Source of the DNA: Paenibacillus maysiensis | Lineage (GTDB): Bacteria; Bacillota; Bacilli; Paenibacillales; Paenibacillaceae | Reading direction: 5' to 3' | Length of the DNA stretch: 35,438 nucleotides | Assembly: GCF_000520815.1 (NCBI RefSeq) | Contig: NZ_ASRY01000095.1 | Location: forward strand, 1 to 35,438 | Shown: piece by piece, positions 1 to 8,503 of the stretch | Numbering within the stretch: position 1 is the stretch's first letter | Layout of the letters: each line of letters begins with the position of its first letter | Position numbers and translations under genes: made by a program | Notes under the pieces: model-generated | What the model saw: the letters and a program-made list of their open reading frames with translations, nothing else | Database searches by the model: none | What the model was told of the DNA's origin: nothing

Positions 1-131
1 TGCCTACGTGTTACTCACCCGTCCGCCGCTAGGTTAATTAGAAGCAAGCTTCTAATTAACCCCGCTCGACTTGCATGTATTAGGCACGCCGCCAGCGTTC
101 GTCCTGAGCCAGGATCAAACTCTCCATTAAA
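1..131 (-). rRNA. rrs: 16S ribosomal RNA, 5' end (partial)
   Basis: The reverse complement reads GGAGAGTTTGATCCTGGCTC followed by the universal bacterial 16S start, including the ACGAACGCTGGCGGCGTG and ATGCAAGTCGAGCGG stretches. The V1 hairpin (GTTAATTAGAAGC-TTGC-TTCTAATTAACC) follows. By analogy with Bacillus 16S, the mature 5' end (TTTAATGG) is near position 131. The rest of the gene lies outside the window to the left. The V1 stem resembles the Paenibacillus polymyxa/peoriae group from memory, not from a search. Confidence 0.97.
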
Positions 132-133
132 GA

Positions 134-273
134 CCAACCGAGGTTGGTGTATAGAAAGAGCGATTCGCTCATTTTGAAACTGACGAGATAAAATATCTCT
201 TTTTTCACTCCGATTTCATACAACCTTGCGGTATGTACCGAAATCTTCGTGGTTGATTTTGCGAACAAAATCA
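134..273 (-). other. Pre-16S leader with serial hairpins
   Basis: Between the rRNA promoters and the 16S 5' end lie four short perfect hairpins: CCAACC/GGTTGG (134-147), GAGCGA-T-TCGCTC (157-169), GAGATA/TATCTC (about 184-198) and TGATTTTG-CGAA-CAAAATCA (254-273). Leaders of rRNA operons carry processing stems and antitermination signals, so these are probably part of 16S precursor processing. No protein-coding gene is convincing in 132-688. Confidence 0.55.
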
Positions 274-289
274 TTTACTCACTCGTTGT

Positions 290-306
290 TCAGTTTTCAA
301 AGATCA
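290..306 (-). promoter_or_regulatory. boxA-like rRNA antitermination signal
   Basis: The minus strand reads TGATCTTTGAAAACTGA, which resembles the boxA-type element (TGNTCTTTGAAAACT) seen in Bacillales rRNA leaders and spacers. It sits between the rRNA promoters and 16S, where NusB/NusE-dependent antitermination signals are expected. The call is by motif and position only. Confidence 0.5.
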
Positions 307-372
307 AACCTACATATTGTCTTGCTTTTGTTTTACTTCGTTTCACCACCGCATCTCAGCGGCGACTTAAAT

Positions 373-401
373 AATATATCATGTTTTCTAAAGCTTTGCA
401 A
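373..401 (-). promoter_or_regulatory. rRNA operon promoter, proximal (P2)
   Basis: On the minus strand, -35 TTGCAA (396-401) and -10 TATATT (373-378) are separated by 17 nt, with an A/T-rich tract (TTGAAAAAAAG) just upstream that could act as an UP element. The distance to the 16S 5' end is about 235 nt. Confidence 0.65.
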
Positions 402-480
402 CACTTTTTTTCAAGAGAATTTTTCGAACATTTTCATTCTGCTTTGTGTCGCTAACCATCTCAGAAAAGACAGCTATAAG

Positions 481-510
481 AATATATCATATTATGCTTA
501 TACTTAGCAA
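481..510 (-). promoter_or_regulatory. rRNA operon promoter, distal (P1, candidate)
   Basis: On the minus strand, -35 TTGCTA (505-510) and -10 TATATT (481-486) have an 18-nt spacer and an A-rich tract (TTTAAAAAAAGG) upstream. Together with the proximal promoter it forms the tandem arrangement usual for rRNA operons. The longer spacer makes it less certain. Confidence 0.45.
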
Positions 511-561
511 TACCTTTTTTTAAATTGGTTTCCTGTACCCAAATTCGCTTGCTGCTAATCG

Positions 562-603
562 AAAAAAAGACCGTCATTCCGTTTCTGAGGAATAACAGTC
601 TCT
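562..603 (-). terminator. Rho-independent terminator after safA-like gene
   Basis: The minus strand has a 13-bp stem (AGACTGTTATTCC pairing with GGAATGACGGTCT, with G-U pairs) followed by seven T. It lies about 85 nt past the LysM gene stop and before the rRNA promoters, so it separates the two units. Confidence 0.85.
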
Positions 604-688
604 CTATTTTATCATTTCACTCTTTTAGGTTAATCATAGGCTGATTTCACCTTCATAAAGGTTATCTCTACTTTTAAATTTCCTTTTG

Positions 689-2296
689 TCAGTCCTTAAT
701 CCAGGGATTTCTGCGAGAGCGGGAACTGCGGGCCGAAGAATGGGAAGCTGCCGCTACAGCCTTGCGGGACTTTTGATTTTTAGCAGTACCATTTTTACCC
801 GAAACCTCGACTTTGGATGTCTCTTCTTTGGCCGTACTGCCCGAGGTGTCTTTTCCCTTGCCTTTACGCACGTTGCTATCTTTATGCTTGGCAGAAGCAG
901 AATTAGCTTCGTTTTGAGTTCCGATATTCAGATTTTTTCCATCTCCCTGCGTTCCCGAGAATGCTGGTACTGACTCCACATCCCCCTCCCGGCAGCCACA
1001 GTCAGGCAAAAACATATAAGGGGTGGTATATCCCTCTAAAGGATACACAGGTGCATTTTCATGGGTGAACGGATAATCCGGTAGATTCGCCGACTGTTGT
1101 CCTTGTAACTGGCTATAGTCGGATACATACCCGCCTGTAGGCAGACCGTGATGAGTGGGTCCCCATTTATACCCCCACTGACTACCTTGAACTGCACTCT
1201 CAGGATGCTGCGGGTAACCTTGATGGATAAATGGAGGATAGACAGGATAGGATGCATTCTCAGCCGCTTCATAGCTTGGATGATACTCCGGGGACGTACA
1301 GTACGGATAAACAGGATATGGTGTCGGTTGGACATTTATAGGCGCTGTTTGTGCAGGTCCCCAACACCATGGGTGTTCACAGTCATGCTGATATTCCTGG
1401 TTAGGGGCTACAGAAGGAGACCATTGCTCTACAAAGGAAGTATTTACTGGAGCATTCTCCCATGGCTGGGCAGCTCCGATGCCCGGGTACCATGAGTTTG
1501 GTCCCATACTTGTTGGTGAGTTGTAATCAGGCGTCGGCTGTTGTACTGACCATTGGGAATTGGTCGTTGATTCCGAGATCGTGCAACCGCAAAATTTTTC
1601 AGCTACAGGCTTTAGCTCAACATTTGCAGGCAACTGGGGCTTGGGCTGAACCGGTTGGTAAGCTACAGGTTGAGGTGGAGCAGGATTCACAGGTGCCACA
1701 GGCATAGGTACCTCGGGTAGCTTTAATTCGGGAAGCTTGGGAGGATTCACGGTTTCATTAGGCTGAGTCCACTGCTCGTTAGGCTTAGGCACGTTTTCCA
1801 TATTCGGCTGAGTTAGTTGCTCTTTTGGTTGAGTGAGTTCTTCTTTTGGCTGGGTGAGTTGTTGTTTGTTTGACGGCTCTGCTGGTGACTCGGGCTTTGG
1901 TTGCGTCATCTCTTGTTTGACTCCGGTATTTTTTTTGTCTGTAGCAGGACTGGATGATTCCCCTTTGTATTGAGGAATATTGACGGTTTCTCCAACCAGT
2001 AGAGCGTTCGGGTTTTTAAGTTGGGAATTGGCATCAATAATTAGCTTGAGCGGGACTCCCCATGCCTTGGACAACTTCCACAACGAATCACCCTGCTTGA
2101 CTTTGTGCTGATAAACCGTTGATGGCTGTTCTTGCATCGCAACAGGGTCTGCCGGAATTTTTATTTTCTGGCCGATACTTAACTGATTCGGGTCAGCCAA
2201 TTGGGGATTGGCCGCAATAACTTTTTCGAGTGACACATTATATTTCTGGGCAAGCAAGTACAGTGTGTCGCCTTTCTTGACGATGTGTATTTTCAC
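689..2296 (-). CDS. safA: SafA-like LysM spore coat morphogenesis protein
   Basis: A 535-residue protein with two N-terminal LysM domains (about 2-47 and 63-109; VKKGDTLYLLAQKYNV and VKQGDSLWKLSKAWGV), which bind peptidoglycan. After them come a heptapeptide repeat (LTQPKE type, about 145-165), a long Pro/Gln/Tyr-rich segment with scattered Cys (CGC, CEHPWCW, DCGC), and a basic Lys/Ser/Arg tail. In B. subtilis SafA is recruited by SpoVID to the cortex-coat interface, and a SpoVID-like gene lies at 27148-28470. Start: GTG, with AGGAGG (2307-2312) 10 nt upstream. It sits alone between two terminators. LysM assignment is firm; orthology to SafA rests on architecture and its position beside pheA. 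The low-complexity part will align poorly even with close relatives. Confidence 0.75.
   Translation of the reverse strand: MKIHIVKKGDTLYLLAQKYNVSLEKVIAANPQLADPNQLSIGQKIKIPADPVAMQEQPSTVYQHKVKQGDSLWKLSKAWGVPLKLIIDANSQLKNPNALLVGETVNIPQYKGESSSPATDKKNTGVKQEMTQPKPESPAEPSNKQQLTQPKEELTQPKEQLTQPNMENVPKPNEQWTQPNETVNPPKLPELKLPEVPMPVAPVNPAPPQPVAYQPVQPKPQLPANVELKPVAEKFCGCTISESTTNSQWSVQQPTPDYNSPTSMGPNSWYPGIGAAQPWENAPVNTSFVEQWSPSVAPNQEYQHDCEHPWCWGPAQTAPINVQPTPYPVYPYCTSPEYHPSYEAAENASYPVYPPFIHQGYPQHPESAVQGSQWGYKWGPTHHGLPTGGYVSDYSQLQGQQSANLPDYPFTHENAPVYPLEGYTTPYMFLPDCGCREGDVESVPAFSGTQGDGKNLNIGTQNEANSASAKHKDSNVRKGKGKDTSGSTAKEETSKVEVSGKNGTAKNQKSRKAVAAASHSSARSSRSRRNPWIKD
1810..1872 (-). repeat. 21-bp tandem repeat inside the LysM gene
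   Basis: Three diverged 21-bp units (1810-1830, 1831-1851, 1852-1872) encode the heptapeptide pattern [QE]-L-T-Q-P-K-E and variants. The reading frame is kept, so copy number could vary without breaking the protein. Confidence 0.7.
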
Positions 2297-2398
2297 AGGT
2301 CACAAACCTCCTAGACATTCGTTCGGGCAAGATAGGTAAACGCCCGGCTTCTGTTATTACATCCTATGCACTTCCCGGGCGAATGACCCCATACAAAC
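2297..2398 (-). promoter_or_regulatory. safA upstream region; weak sporulation-type promoter candidate
   Basis: Because a terminator (2399-2448) closes the preceding operon, safA must have its own promoter here. The best -10 is CATAGGAT (minus strand, 2361-2368), which partly fits sigma-E (CATACAnT) or sigma-K (CATAnnnTA); no good -35 is visible. An inverted repeat CGCCCGGG/CCGGGCG (2341-2347 and 2374-2381) surrounds it. Confidence 0.25.
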
Positions 2399-2448
2399 AA
2401 AAAAATCCTCTCAACCGAATTCCCTTGCGGGCATCCAGTCAAAAGGAT
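2399..2448 (-). terminator. Terminator of the pheB-hom-thrB-pheA-ilvE operon
   Basis: The minus-strand RNA forms a 16-bp stem (AUCCUUUUGACUGGAU with AUUCGGUUGAGAGGAU, G-U pairs allowed) capped by CCC-GCAA-GGG and followed by seven U. It starts 9 nt after the ilvE stop. Confidence 0.88.
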
Positions 2449-2457
2449 CCACTATTT

Positions 2458-3342
2458 TTAGTCCTGCCACACTTTATAGCCGTCTTGATCCACGATCTTG
2501 CGGAACTCTGCCAATAGCTCCAAAGTCACCGGACCCGCAACGCCGGAACCAATCGTACGACCATCTACTTCATAAGCAGCAATAACTTCTGCTGCAGTTC
2601 CCGTAAAGAACACCTCATCAGCGACATACACATCATGCAGCGTAAAAGGCTGTTCCTTGAGCGAATAACCAAGCTCGGCGCACAAGTCGATGATAGCATT
2701 GCGCGTGATACCCTCAAGCGCTCCCAGATAGCAAGGCGGCGTATACAACACTCCGTTTTTGACGATAAAAATGTTGTCCGCGGAACCTTCCGTCACATAT
2801 CCTTGAGAATTTAGCATAATAGCCTCGCCCACACCAGCATAGTTAGACTGGATTTTCACCAGGATGTTGTTGAGGTAATTCAACGATTTGATTTTCGGAT
2901 TCAAAGCATCTGGAATGTTGCGACGCTGAGAGACGGAAATCGTCTTAAGCCCGGTCAGATAAGCTTCCTCGGGGTAGATGGCGAGTTGCTCTACGATAAT
3001 GATAATACTTGCTTTCGGACAGCGAAGAGGATCAAGCCCAAGATTTCCAGCACCACGCGATACAACCAGACGAATGTATCCATTACGCATCTCGTTAAGA
3101 CGGATCGTTTCCGCCATCGCTTCCAGCATTTCATCAGGAGACAGCGGAATGTTTAACTGAATTGATTTTGCAGAATCGTACAGACGGTCCAAGTGCTCTT
3201 TGCATTTAAAAATATTACCGTTGTAAATGCGAATGCCTTCAAATATCCCGTCCCCGTACAAAAACCCATGATCATATACCGAAACCTTTGCATTTTCCTT
3301 AGTTACATGCTGTCCATCTAGATAAATCCATTGCTCTGCCAT
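2458..3342 (-). CDS. ilvE: Branched-chain-amino-acid aminotransferase
   Basis: A 294-residue fold-type IV PLP aminotransferase that transfers amino groups between glutamate and branched-chain 2-oxo acids, the last step of Val, Leu and Ile synthesis. Visible marks are YDHGFLYGDGIFEGIR near the N-terminus, the PLP-binding lysine in KSLNYLNN (about K152), and the cofactor-binding segment VTEGSADNIF (about 182-192). D-amino acid aminotransferase and ADC lyase share this fold, but length and motifs favour IlvE. An upstream in-frame GTG (3354) overlaps the Shine-Dalgarno and cannot be used; GGAGG lies 11 nt before the ATG at 3342, giving MAEQWIYLDG. Last gene of the operon, 18 nt after pheA. Confidence 0.9.
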   Translation of the reverse strand: MAEQWIYLDGQHVTKENAKVSVYDHGFLYGDGIFEGIRIYNGNIFKCKEHLDRLYDSAKSIQLNIPLSPDEMLEAMAETIRLNEMRNGYIRLVVSRGAGNLGLDPLRCPKASIIIIVEQLAIYPEEAYLTGLKTISVSQRRNIPDALNPKIKSLNYLNNILVKIQSNYAGVGEAIMLNSQGYVTEGSADNIFIVKNGVLYTPPCYLGALEGITRNAIIDLCAELGYSLKEQPFTLHDVYVADEVFFTGTAAEVIAAYEVDGRTIGSGVAGPVTLELLAEFRKIVDQDGYKVWQD

Positions 3343-3360
3343 TAAGAACTGCACCTCCCA

Positions 3361-4260
3361 TTATTGTTGTTCTAAAATAGGTTCGATCGCTGCTTCAACA
3401 TACTTGTAGCTTGGATAGGAACCAAGGATACGCACATGACATCCCAAAGCCTCAATCTCTCCAAATGCTGCGGGAAGCAGGACGGAATCCAGAGATTCCA
3501 AAATTTCAATGTAAAAATAGTAGTTCCCCAATTGCTTTTTGGTCGGGCGCGATTCAATCCGTGACAGATTCAGCCTGCGCCACGCAAATGCAGATAATAC
3601 CTGATGCAACGCCCCCGGAAAATCCTGCGGTGGTGTCACCAAAATACTGGTCCGTTGACCTTCAGGTGCACGCGGGAGGCTGATAGGGTGATGGCCGATC
3701 AGGACAAAACGGGTAAAGTTATTATCGTGATCCGTCACCTTGCTGGCCAAAATATCCAATCCGTGCGTGGAAGCCGCAAGCTTGGTTCCCAAAGCAGTCC
3801 AGCCTTTGCCCGGGTTATGTTTAACAATTTCGACGGCTTCCGCCGTACTTCCTGCACTCTCCAGCTCAGCCTGAGCAGCCGTAGTCTGTATGAACTCCTT
3901 ACACTGGGGAAGCGCCACCGGATGAGACATAATTTTGACCACTTTGCTAAAATCCAGCTCGCCCCGGTCATTGGTAAATTCACTGCGATATCCAATAAGG
4001 TTTTGAATAGAAGGGTACACCCATTCCGCCTGCATCTGAATGTCCACTTCATGTACAAGCCAATCCATATGCAGACTTACAGAGCCATCAATTGTATTCT
4101 CAATCGGAATTACACTGTAGTCAGCCTTCCCCTTGTCCACAGCCTGAAATACATCTGCTATATACTTATAAAACAGCAATTCATAGGGCGTATCCCCTAT
4201 CAAATACCGAATCGCTTCATGGGAAACGGTCCCCTCCGGAAGAAGTGCAATTCGTTTCAT
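3361..4260 (-). CDS. pheA: Prephenate dehydratase
   Basis: A 299-residue monofunctional prephenate dehydratase, which decarboxylates and dehydrates prephenate to phenylpyruvate for phenylalanine synthesis. The catalytic domain (about 1-190) holds PIENTIDGSV (52-61) and the TRF triad (183-185). The C-terminal ACT domain (about 200-285) has the ESRP motif linked to phenylalanine feedback binding. There is no chorismate mutase domain. The ATG overlaps the thrB stop (ATGA), with AAGGGGA upstream, so translation is probably coupled. The N-terminal segment MKRIALLPEGTVSHEA departs from the usual YLGPEGTFSHEA form, a small family deviation. Confidence 0.93.
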   Translation of the reverse strand: MKRIALLPEGTVSHEAIRYLIGDTPYELLFYKYIADVFQAVDKGKADYSVIPIENTIDGSVSLHMDWLVHEVDIQMQAEWVYPSIQNLIGYRSEFTNDRGELDFSKVVKIMSHPVALPQCKEFIQTTAAQAELESAGSTAEAVEIVKHNPGKGWTALGTKLAASTHGLDILASKVTDHDNNFTRFVLIGHHPISLPRAPEGQRTSILVTPPQDFPGALHQVLSAFAWRRLNLSRIESRPTKKQLGNYYFYIEILESLDSVLLPAAFGEIEALGCHVRILGSYPSYKYVEAAIEPILEQQ

Positions 4261-5225
4261 ATCGTAACTTCCCCTTTAATCATGTCCATAAAAGGAATCT
4301 CTTTCTCATCCGTATATACTTTAACGCCTTCGCTCTCTGGGCGCAATTTTAAAACAGATGCAGTGATTCCTTCCTTCCTCATCGTTTCGGTTAAATACTG
4401 TTCCAGTTCCGTTCTCCGGTTTTCCCGGCGATCCGCCAATGCCAACAATGTCGGTCCAGCTCCGCTGAGAGCCACCCCCAAAGCACCATAATGATGTGCA
4501 TCCTGCAAAATCTCTGTCATACCCGGCACAAGAGCCGCCCGATAAGGCTGGTGAAGCCGATCCTGCATCGCCTCGGCGATCAAATCGGTTCGGCCTGATA
4601 CCAATGCCGCTACGAGCATCGAAGCATGGCTCACATTGTATACGGCATCATTCAAGGATACATGCGCGGGTAGAACCTCTCTGGCCTTGGAGGTAGGCAA
4701 TTGGAAATCCGGAATGACTACCAGAACCTCCAGATTTGCATCTGGTTCAAGCCGTAAATGCTTGGCATGTTTGCCATCCCACATCGCTGTAATAATGCCG
4801 CCAAACAAGGAGGCTCCCACATTGTCAGGATGCTTTTCAATAGCACTTGCCATGTCAAACAGCTTGGAGTCTGGCAGAGGTGAGCCGATCAGCGTATTTG
4901 CAGCCACAAGCGCACCCACAATGGCGGAAGCACTACTGCCTAAACCGCGGGTAAGTGGAATATCCGAATACATCGAAACATCCAATTCAGGAACTGATAC
5001 TCCAGCCTCCCGAAAAACCATTTGTGCTACTTTATAAATCAGATTCGTTTTATCCTGGGGAATACCGTTCATTTCATCCCCATATAAATGGAAAGCCGTC
5101 TGTCCGGACTCTTTCAATTCAATCCATGCATACAAGGACAACGCCATGCCCAGTGTATCAAAACCGGGGCCTAAATTGGCAGTACTTGCAGGTACACGCA
5201 CTCTTGCAGTTTTCAAAACGGTCAT
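4257..5225 (-). CDS. thrB: Homoserine kinase
   Basis: A 322-residue GHMP-family kinase that phosphorylates homoserine with ATP in threonine synthesis. It shows the N-terminal PASTANLGPGFDTLG, the ATP-binding loop PLTRGLGSSASA (90-101) and the C-terminal GVALSGAGPTLLAL. It starts at ATG with AGGGGG 10 nt upstream, 27 nt after hom, and ends overlapping pheA by 4 nt. thrC is not in the window. Confidence 0.95.
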   Translation of the reverse strand: MTVLKTARVRVPASTANLGPGFDTLGMALSLYAWIELKESGQTAFHLYGDEMNGIPQDKTNLIYKVAQMVFREAGVSVPELDVSMYSDIPLTRGLGSSASAIVGALVAANTLIGSPLPDSKLFDMASAIEKHPDNVGASLFGGIITAMWDGKHAKHLRLEPDANLEVLVVIPDFQLPTSKAREVLPAHVSLNDAVYNVSHASMLVAALVSGRTDLIAEAMQDRLHQPYRAALVPGMTEILQDAHHYGALGVALSGAGPTLLALADRRENRRTELEQYLTETMRKEGITASVLKLRPESEGVKVYTDEKEIPFMDMIKGEVTI

Positions 5226-5252
5226 ACAGACAATTCCCCCTGCTTTTTTGAA

Positions 5253-6539
5253 CTATCCCTCTACCCGATACACACTCTTGATGCGCCGAATGACATCCAG
5301 AGATTCAAAATGCTCCAGAACCTTTTTCATACTTGCCTTACTGGCCAAATGGGTTACGATAATAATTTCAGCAGCTGGATTGACCTCATTTGGCTGCTGC
5401 ACCACAGATGCCAGACTGACGTCGAATTCAGCAAATACCTGTGTGATCTGCGCCAATACTCCGGCCTTATCATCTACATGCAGAAGTACGAAGTTTTTGA
5501 AATACACGTCCTCGTCACTGCTGATTTTTTTAGGATTATAAGGCACGATGGCCTTAAGCCCATTCACGCCGAGCTTGAGGTTCTTCACTACAGTCACCAG
5601 ATCGGCCACAACTGATGTAGCTGTTGGCATTTCTCCTGCACCCGCACCGTAGAACATGGTTTCACCCACGGCTTCACCGTGTACATAAACTGCGTTGAAT
5701 ACCCCGCTCACCGAGGCCAAAGGATGCTGCTTGCGTACCATCGTCGGCTGAACATTGATCGTAAATTCATCACCCTGACGCTCCGCAATGCCAAGCAGCT
5801 TCATTTCATAGCCCAGTGTTTTGGCAAAAGCGATATCTTCACTGGATACCTTTGTAATACCAGTAACACTTACGTCCTTAAGCTCTACATCCGAACGGAA
5901 GCCGAGCGTACCGAGGATAGCCATTTTACGGGCAGCATCCAGTCCCTCCACGTCTGAAGTCGGATCGGATTCCGCGTATCCAAGCTCCTGCGCTTCCTTG
6001 AGAACTTCCTCGTAAGAAGCCCCCTCCTGACTCATTTTGGTTAAAATGAAATTGGTTGTGCCATTCACGATCCCCATAATGCGAGTAATGCGATCGGAGG
6101 AGAAGCCTTCAATCAACGTACGAATAATCGGAATACCGCCCGCTACACTTGCTTCATAAAAAATATCACACTGCTTTTCCTGCGCCTTCGCCAGTACTTC
6201 AGAGCCGTGCAGAGCCATTAAGTCCTTGTTCGCTGTTACGATATGCTTGCCGCGCTCCAGCGCTTCCAGAATGTACTTCTTCGTCTGATCCACGCCACCC
6301 ATGACTTCGATAATAACATCAATCTCTGGATCACGGATGACCTCCCACGGGTCCTCTGTAAGCTTGGCGGGATCGACTTCAATGAAACGATATTTCTCTA
6401 TATTTTTAACAGCTATTTTTTCAATAATGATCGGCGAACCGACTTGTCTGCTCAAATCTTCCTGATTTCCTTCCACGATTCGAACGACTCCCGTTCCTAC
6501 CGTTCCTAATCCTAACAATCCTACTTTGACCGGTTTCAT
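5253..6539 (-). CDS. hom: Homoserine dehydrogenase
   Basis: A 428-residue monofunctional enzyme that reduces aspartate semialdehyde to homoserine with NAD(P)H, at the branch to Thr and Met. Order: Rossmann GLLGLGTVGTG (7-17), catalytic domain with VNGTTNFILTKM and GYAESDPTSDVEG, and a C-terminal ACT domain (about 350-425) that in relatives carries threonine feedback. No aspartokinase domain is fused. ATG at 6539 has AGGAGGGG 5 nt upstream. Second gene of the operon, 44 nt after pheB. Confidence 0.96.
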   Translation of the reverse strand: MKPVKVGLLGLGTVGTGVVRIVEGNQEDLSRQVGSPIIIEKIAVKNIEKYRFIEVDPAKLTEDPWEVIRDPEIDVIIEVMGGVDQTKKYILEALERGKHIVTANKDLMALHGSEVLAKAQEKQCDIFYEASVAGGIPIIRTLIEGFSSDRITRIMGIVNGTTNFILTKMSQEGASYEEVLKEAQELGYAESDPTSDVEGLDAARKMAILGTLGFRSDVELKDVSVTGITKVSSEDIAFAKTLGYEMKLLGIAERQGDEFTINVQPTMVRKQHPLASVSGVFNAVYVHGEAVGETMFYGAGAGEMPTATSVVADLVTVVKNLKLGVNGLKAIVPYNPKKISSDEDVYFKNFVLLHVDDKAGVLAQITQVFAEFDVSLASVVQQPNEVNPAAEIIIVTHLASKASMKKVLEHFESLDVIRRIKSVYRVEG

Positions 6540-6583
6540 CCATTCCCCTCCTGCTAACTTATATCTAATGAGCTTTATAGCTT

Positions 6584-7021
6584 TTAACCTTGCCCGATCA
6601 GGCGAACGCGCTTCACACCGGAGATGGTTTCCAGACCCTCCAGCAGAACCCCAAGCTCTTCACTAAGTCTGGACATTTCTACCGAAATGACTACGTTAGC
6701 TCTGCCTTGCAGCGGAATGCTCTGCTGGATCGTTAGCACATTGCCTCCGTAATCTGCCACCCTGCCAAGTACTCTGGACAGCATGCCGGATTGATGCTCC
6801 AAATCAATAGAGATATTGACAATTCGCTCACGCTCCAACTGGTTGACCAAATGAATGCCGTCCTTATATTTATAAAAGGCGCTTCGACTTAGCCCGACTT
6901 GCTCCACGGCGTCGTGCACGGTTTTAACATCTCCCGAAGCAAGCAGCAGCTTAACACGGATCGTCTTAACGATAGCTTCAGGCAAAATATCTTCCCGTAC
7001 CAAGTAATAGCGCTCTTTCAC
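6584..7021 (-). CDS. pheB: ACT domain-containing protein PheB
   Basis: A 145-residue protein with an N-terminal helix-turn-helix-like segment (about 33-56, VGLSRSAFYKYKDGIH) and a C-terminal ACT domain (about 70-140, NISIDLEHQSGMLSRVLGRV). It belongs to the PheB/UPF0735 family that lies beside pheA and obg in Bacillales. No catalytic residues are visible; sensing or regulation linked to aromatic or aspartate-family amino acids is inference. Start GTG at 7021 with GGAGAGG upstream. First gene of its operon, right behind a good promoter. Confidence 0.88.
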   Translation of the reverse strand: MKERYYLVREDILPEAIVKTIRVKLLLASGDVKTVHDAVEQVGLSRSAFYKYKDGIHLVNQLERERIVNISIDLEHQSGMLSRVLGRVADYGGNVLTIQQSIPLQGRANVVISVEMSRLSEELGVLLEGLETISGVKRVRLIGQG

Positions 7022-7063
7022 GAACGTCCTCTCCTCAAAGACTTATGTTTTTATATAGAGGAC

Positions 7064-7092
7064 ATTATATCGAAACTCCTGACAATCGGCAA
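7064..7092 (-). promoter_or_regulatory. Sigma-A promoter of pheB-hom-thrB-pheA-ilvE
   Basis: On the minus strand, -35 TTGCCG (7087-7092) and -10 TATAAT (7064-7069) have an exact 17-nt spacer. The leader to the pheB start is only about 35 nt, so there is no room for a T-box or other riboswitch. Confidence 0.75.
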
Positions 7093-7103
7093 GCTTACGG
7101 TAC

Positions 7104-7152
7104 AAAAAAACGGCTACTGCCGTCTATAGAGTTTCCTATAGCGTAGTAACCG
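7104..7152 (-). terminator. Terminator after obg
   Basis: The minus strand forms a long hairpin (ACGGTTACTACGCTATAG against CTATAGACGGCAGTAGCCGT, loop GAAACT) followed by seven T (7104-7110). The pheB promoter begins 12 nt further on. Confidence 0.85.
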
Positions 7153-7179
7153 TCCATACTTCAGACAAGTATTTCATTT

Positions 7180-8490
7180 TTAGTAATAGCTGCTGCCTTC
7201 CACGAATTCAAACTCGAAATCGGCAATGCGTACAGGCGTTCCATCAACAGCACCACGCTTGCGCAGCTCAGCATCCACACCCATGTGGCGCAATGTTCTT
7301 GCTAACTTTAAAATTGCATCGTGCGAATTCAGCTGCATACGCTTCATCATGCGCTCGATTTTGACACTATGCACCACGAATGTATCGTTTTCACGTACAA
7401 TGGTGAAGCCTTCATCCTCTACCTTATCCAGCTTAAACACCTTACGTTCATTCACTTCCGCTACTTCCTCAACAACTGGCTCGTCTGGTATTTGATCCAA
7501 CAGATCAGCAGCCCGATAAAGCAGTTCCTTTACGCCTTGGCGTGTCAACGAGGAAATGGGCATAATTTCGAGATCTGGACGAACAGAAGCGATTTGTTCC
7601 TTGAATTGAGCCAGATTTTCTTCCGATTCCGGCATATCCATTTTATTCGCCGCCACAATTTGTGGACGCTCGGCTAATGCCGCGTTATATTGCTTTAATT
7701 CGTCGTTGATTTTAGTCCAATCTTCAAACGGATCACGACCCTCGGAGCCCGCCATATCCACGACGTGAATAATGATACGTGTCCGTTCAATGTGCCGCAG
7801 AAATTCATGTCCCAGTCCTATGCCTTCATGAGCTCCTTCAATCAATCCAGGCAGATCGGCCATAACAAAGTTACGATGGTCGCCTACATCCACAACGCCC
7901 AAATTAGGCGTAATCGTAGTAAAATGGTAGGCACCAATCTTCGGTTTTGCGGAAGATACTACCGACAGCAATGTGGACTTCCCTACGCTAGGAAAACCAA
8001 CCAGGCCTACGTCGGCCATTACTTTAAGCTCAAGGGTAATATAACGTTCCTGGCCCTCTCCGCCATTCTCAGCCAGCTCAGGTGCTGGATTGTTTGGTGT
8101 GGCAAAACGGATATTTCCGCGTCCGCCGCGTCCGCCTTTGGCCACGATAACCTGCTGACCATGACGTGTCATGTCTGCTACCACTTCACCGGTATCATCA
8201 TCCATGATGACTGTACCCGGAGGTATGCGTACGATCATATGATCCGCATTGGCTCCATGCTGGCTCTTGTTGCGGCCTTTTTCTCCGCGTTTAGCTTTAA
8301 AATGCCGCTGGTACCGAAAATCCATCAAGGTACGCAAGCCTTCATCGACGCGGAAAATCACGTCTCCACCGTTACCTCCGTCACCGCCACCAGGACCGCC
8401 TTCAGGAACGTATTTCTCACGGCGAAACGCAATTAATCCGTCTCCACCGTCACCGCCTTTAACAAAAATCTTCGCTTTATCTACAAACAT
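7180..8490 (-). CDS. obgE: GTPase ObgE/CgtA
   Basis: A 436-residue ribosome-associated GTPase acting in late 50S assembly, ppGpp response and, in B. subtilis, sporulation onset. Three parts are visible: the glycine-rich Obg fold (1-158), the G domain with GFPSVGKS (165-172), DLPG (212-215) and NKMD (282-285), and the C-terminal OCT domain (about 350-430, [19 protein letters not shown]). An upstream in-frame start at 8574 would add 28 residues; the ATG at 8490 has AAGGAAGGTG 7 nt before it and gives the conserved [13 protein letters not shown] start. The SD overlaps the spo0B stop, so the two genes are probably translationally coupled. Confidence 0.97.
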   Translation of the reverse strand: MFVDKAKIFVKGGDGGDGLIAFRREKYVPEGGPGGGDGGNGGDVIFRVDEGLRTLMDFRYQRHFKAKRGEKGRNKSQHGANADHMIVRIPPGTVIMDDDTGEVVADMTRHGQQVIVAKGGRGGRGNIRFATPNNPAPELAENGGEGQERYITLELKVMADVGLVGFPSVGKSTLLSVVSSAKPKIGAYHFTTITPNLGVVDVGDHRNFVMADLPGLIEGAHEGIGLGHEFLRHIERTRIIIHVVDMAGSEGRDPFEDWTKINDELKQYNAALAERPQIVAANKMDMPESEENLAQFKEQIASVRPDLEIMPISSLTRQGVKELLYRAADLLDQIPDEPVVEEVAEVNERKVFKLDKVEDEGFTIVRENDTFVVHSVKIERMMKRMQLNSHDAILKLARTLRHMGVDAELRKRGAVDGTPVRIADFEFEFVEGSSYY

Positions 8491-8503
8491 GGTTACACCT
8501 TCC

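Noticed and set aside
184..205. Plus-strand terminator-like hairpin GAGATA/TATCTC with T run
   Set aside because: No plus-strand gene precedes it; it is better read as part of the pre-16S leader.
226..507. Plus-strand open frame of 93 codons in the rRNA promoter region
   Set aside because: It crosses the rRNA promoters and leader on the opposite strand, has no SD, and is low-complexity A/T-rich.
3604..4491. Plus-strand open frame of 295 codons across pheA and thrB
   Set aside because: It runs antisense to two recognised genes and has no recognisable domain or start signal.
7021..7063. T-box or threonine/phenylalanine riboswitch before pheB-hom
   Set aside because: The leader from the predicted start site to the first codon is only about 35 nt, too short for such structures.
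7765..8436. Plus-strand open frame of 223 codons inside obg
   Set aside because: It is antisense to the Obg and G domains; the composition is a shadow of the glycine-rich coding strand.
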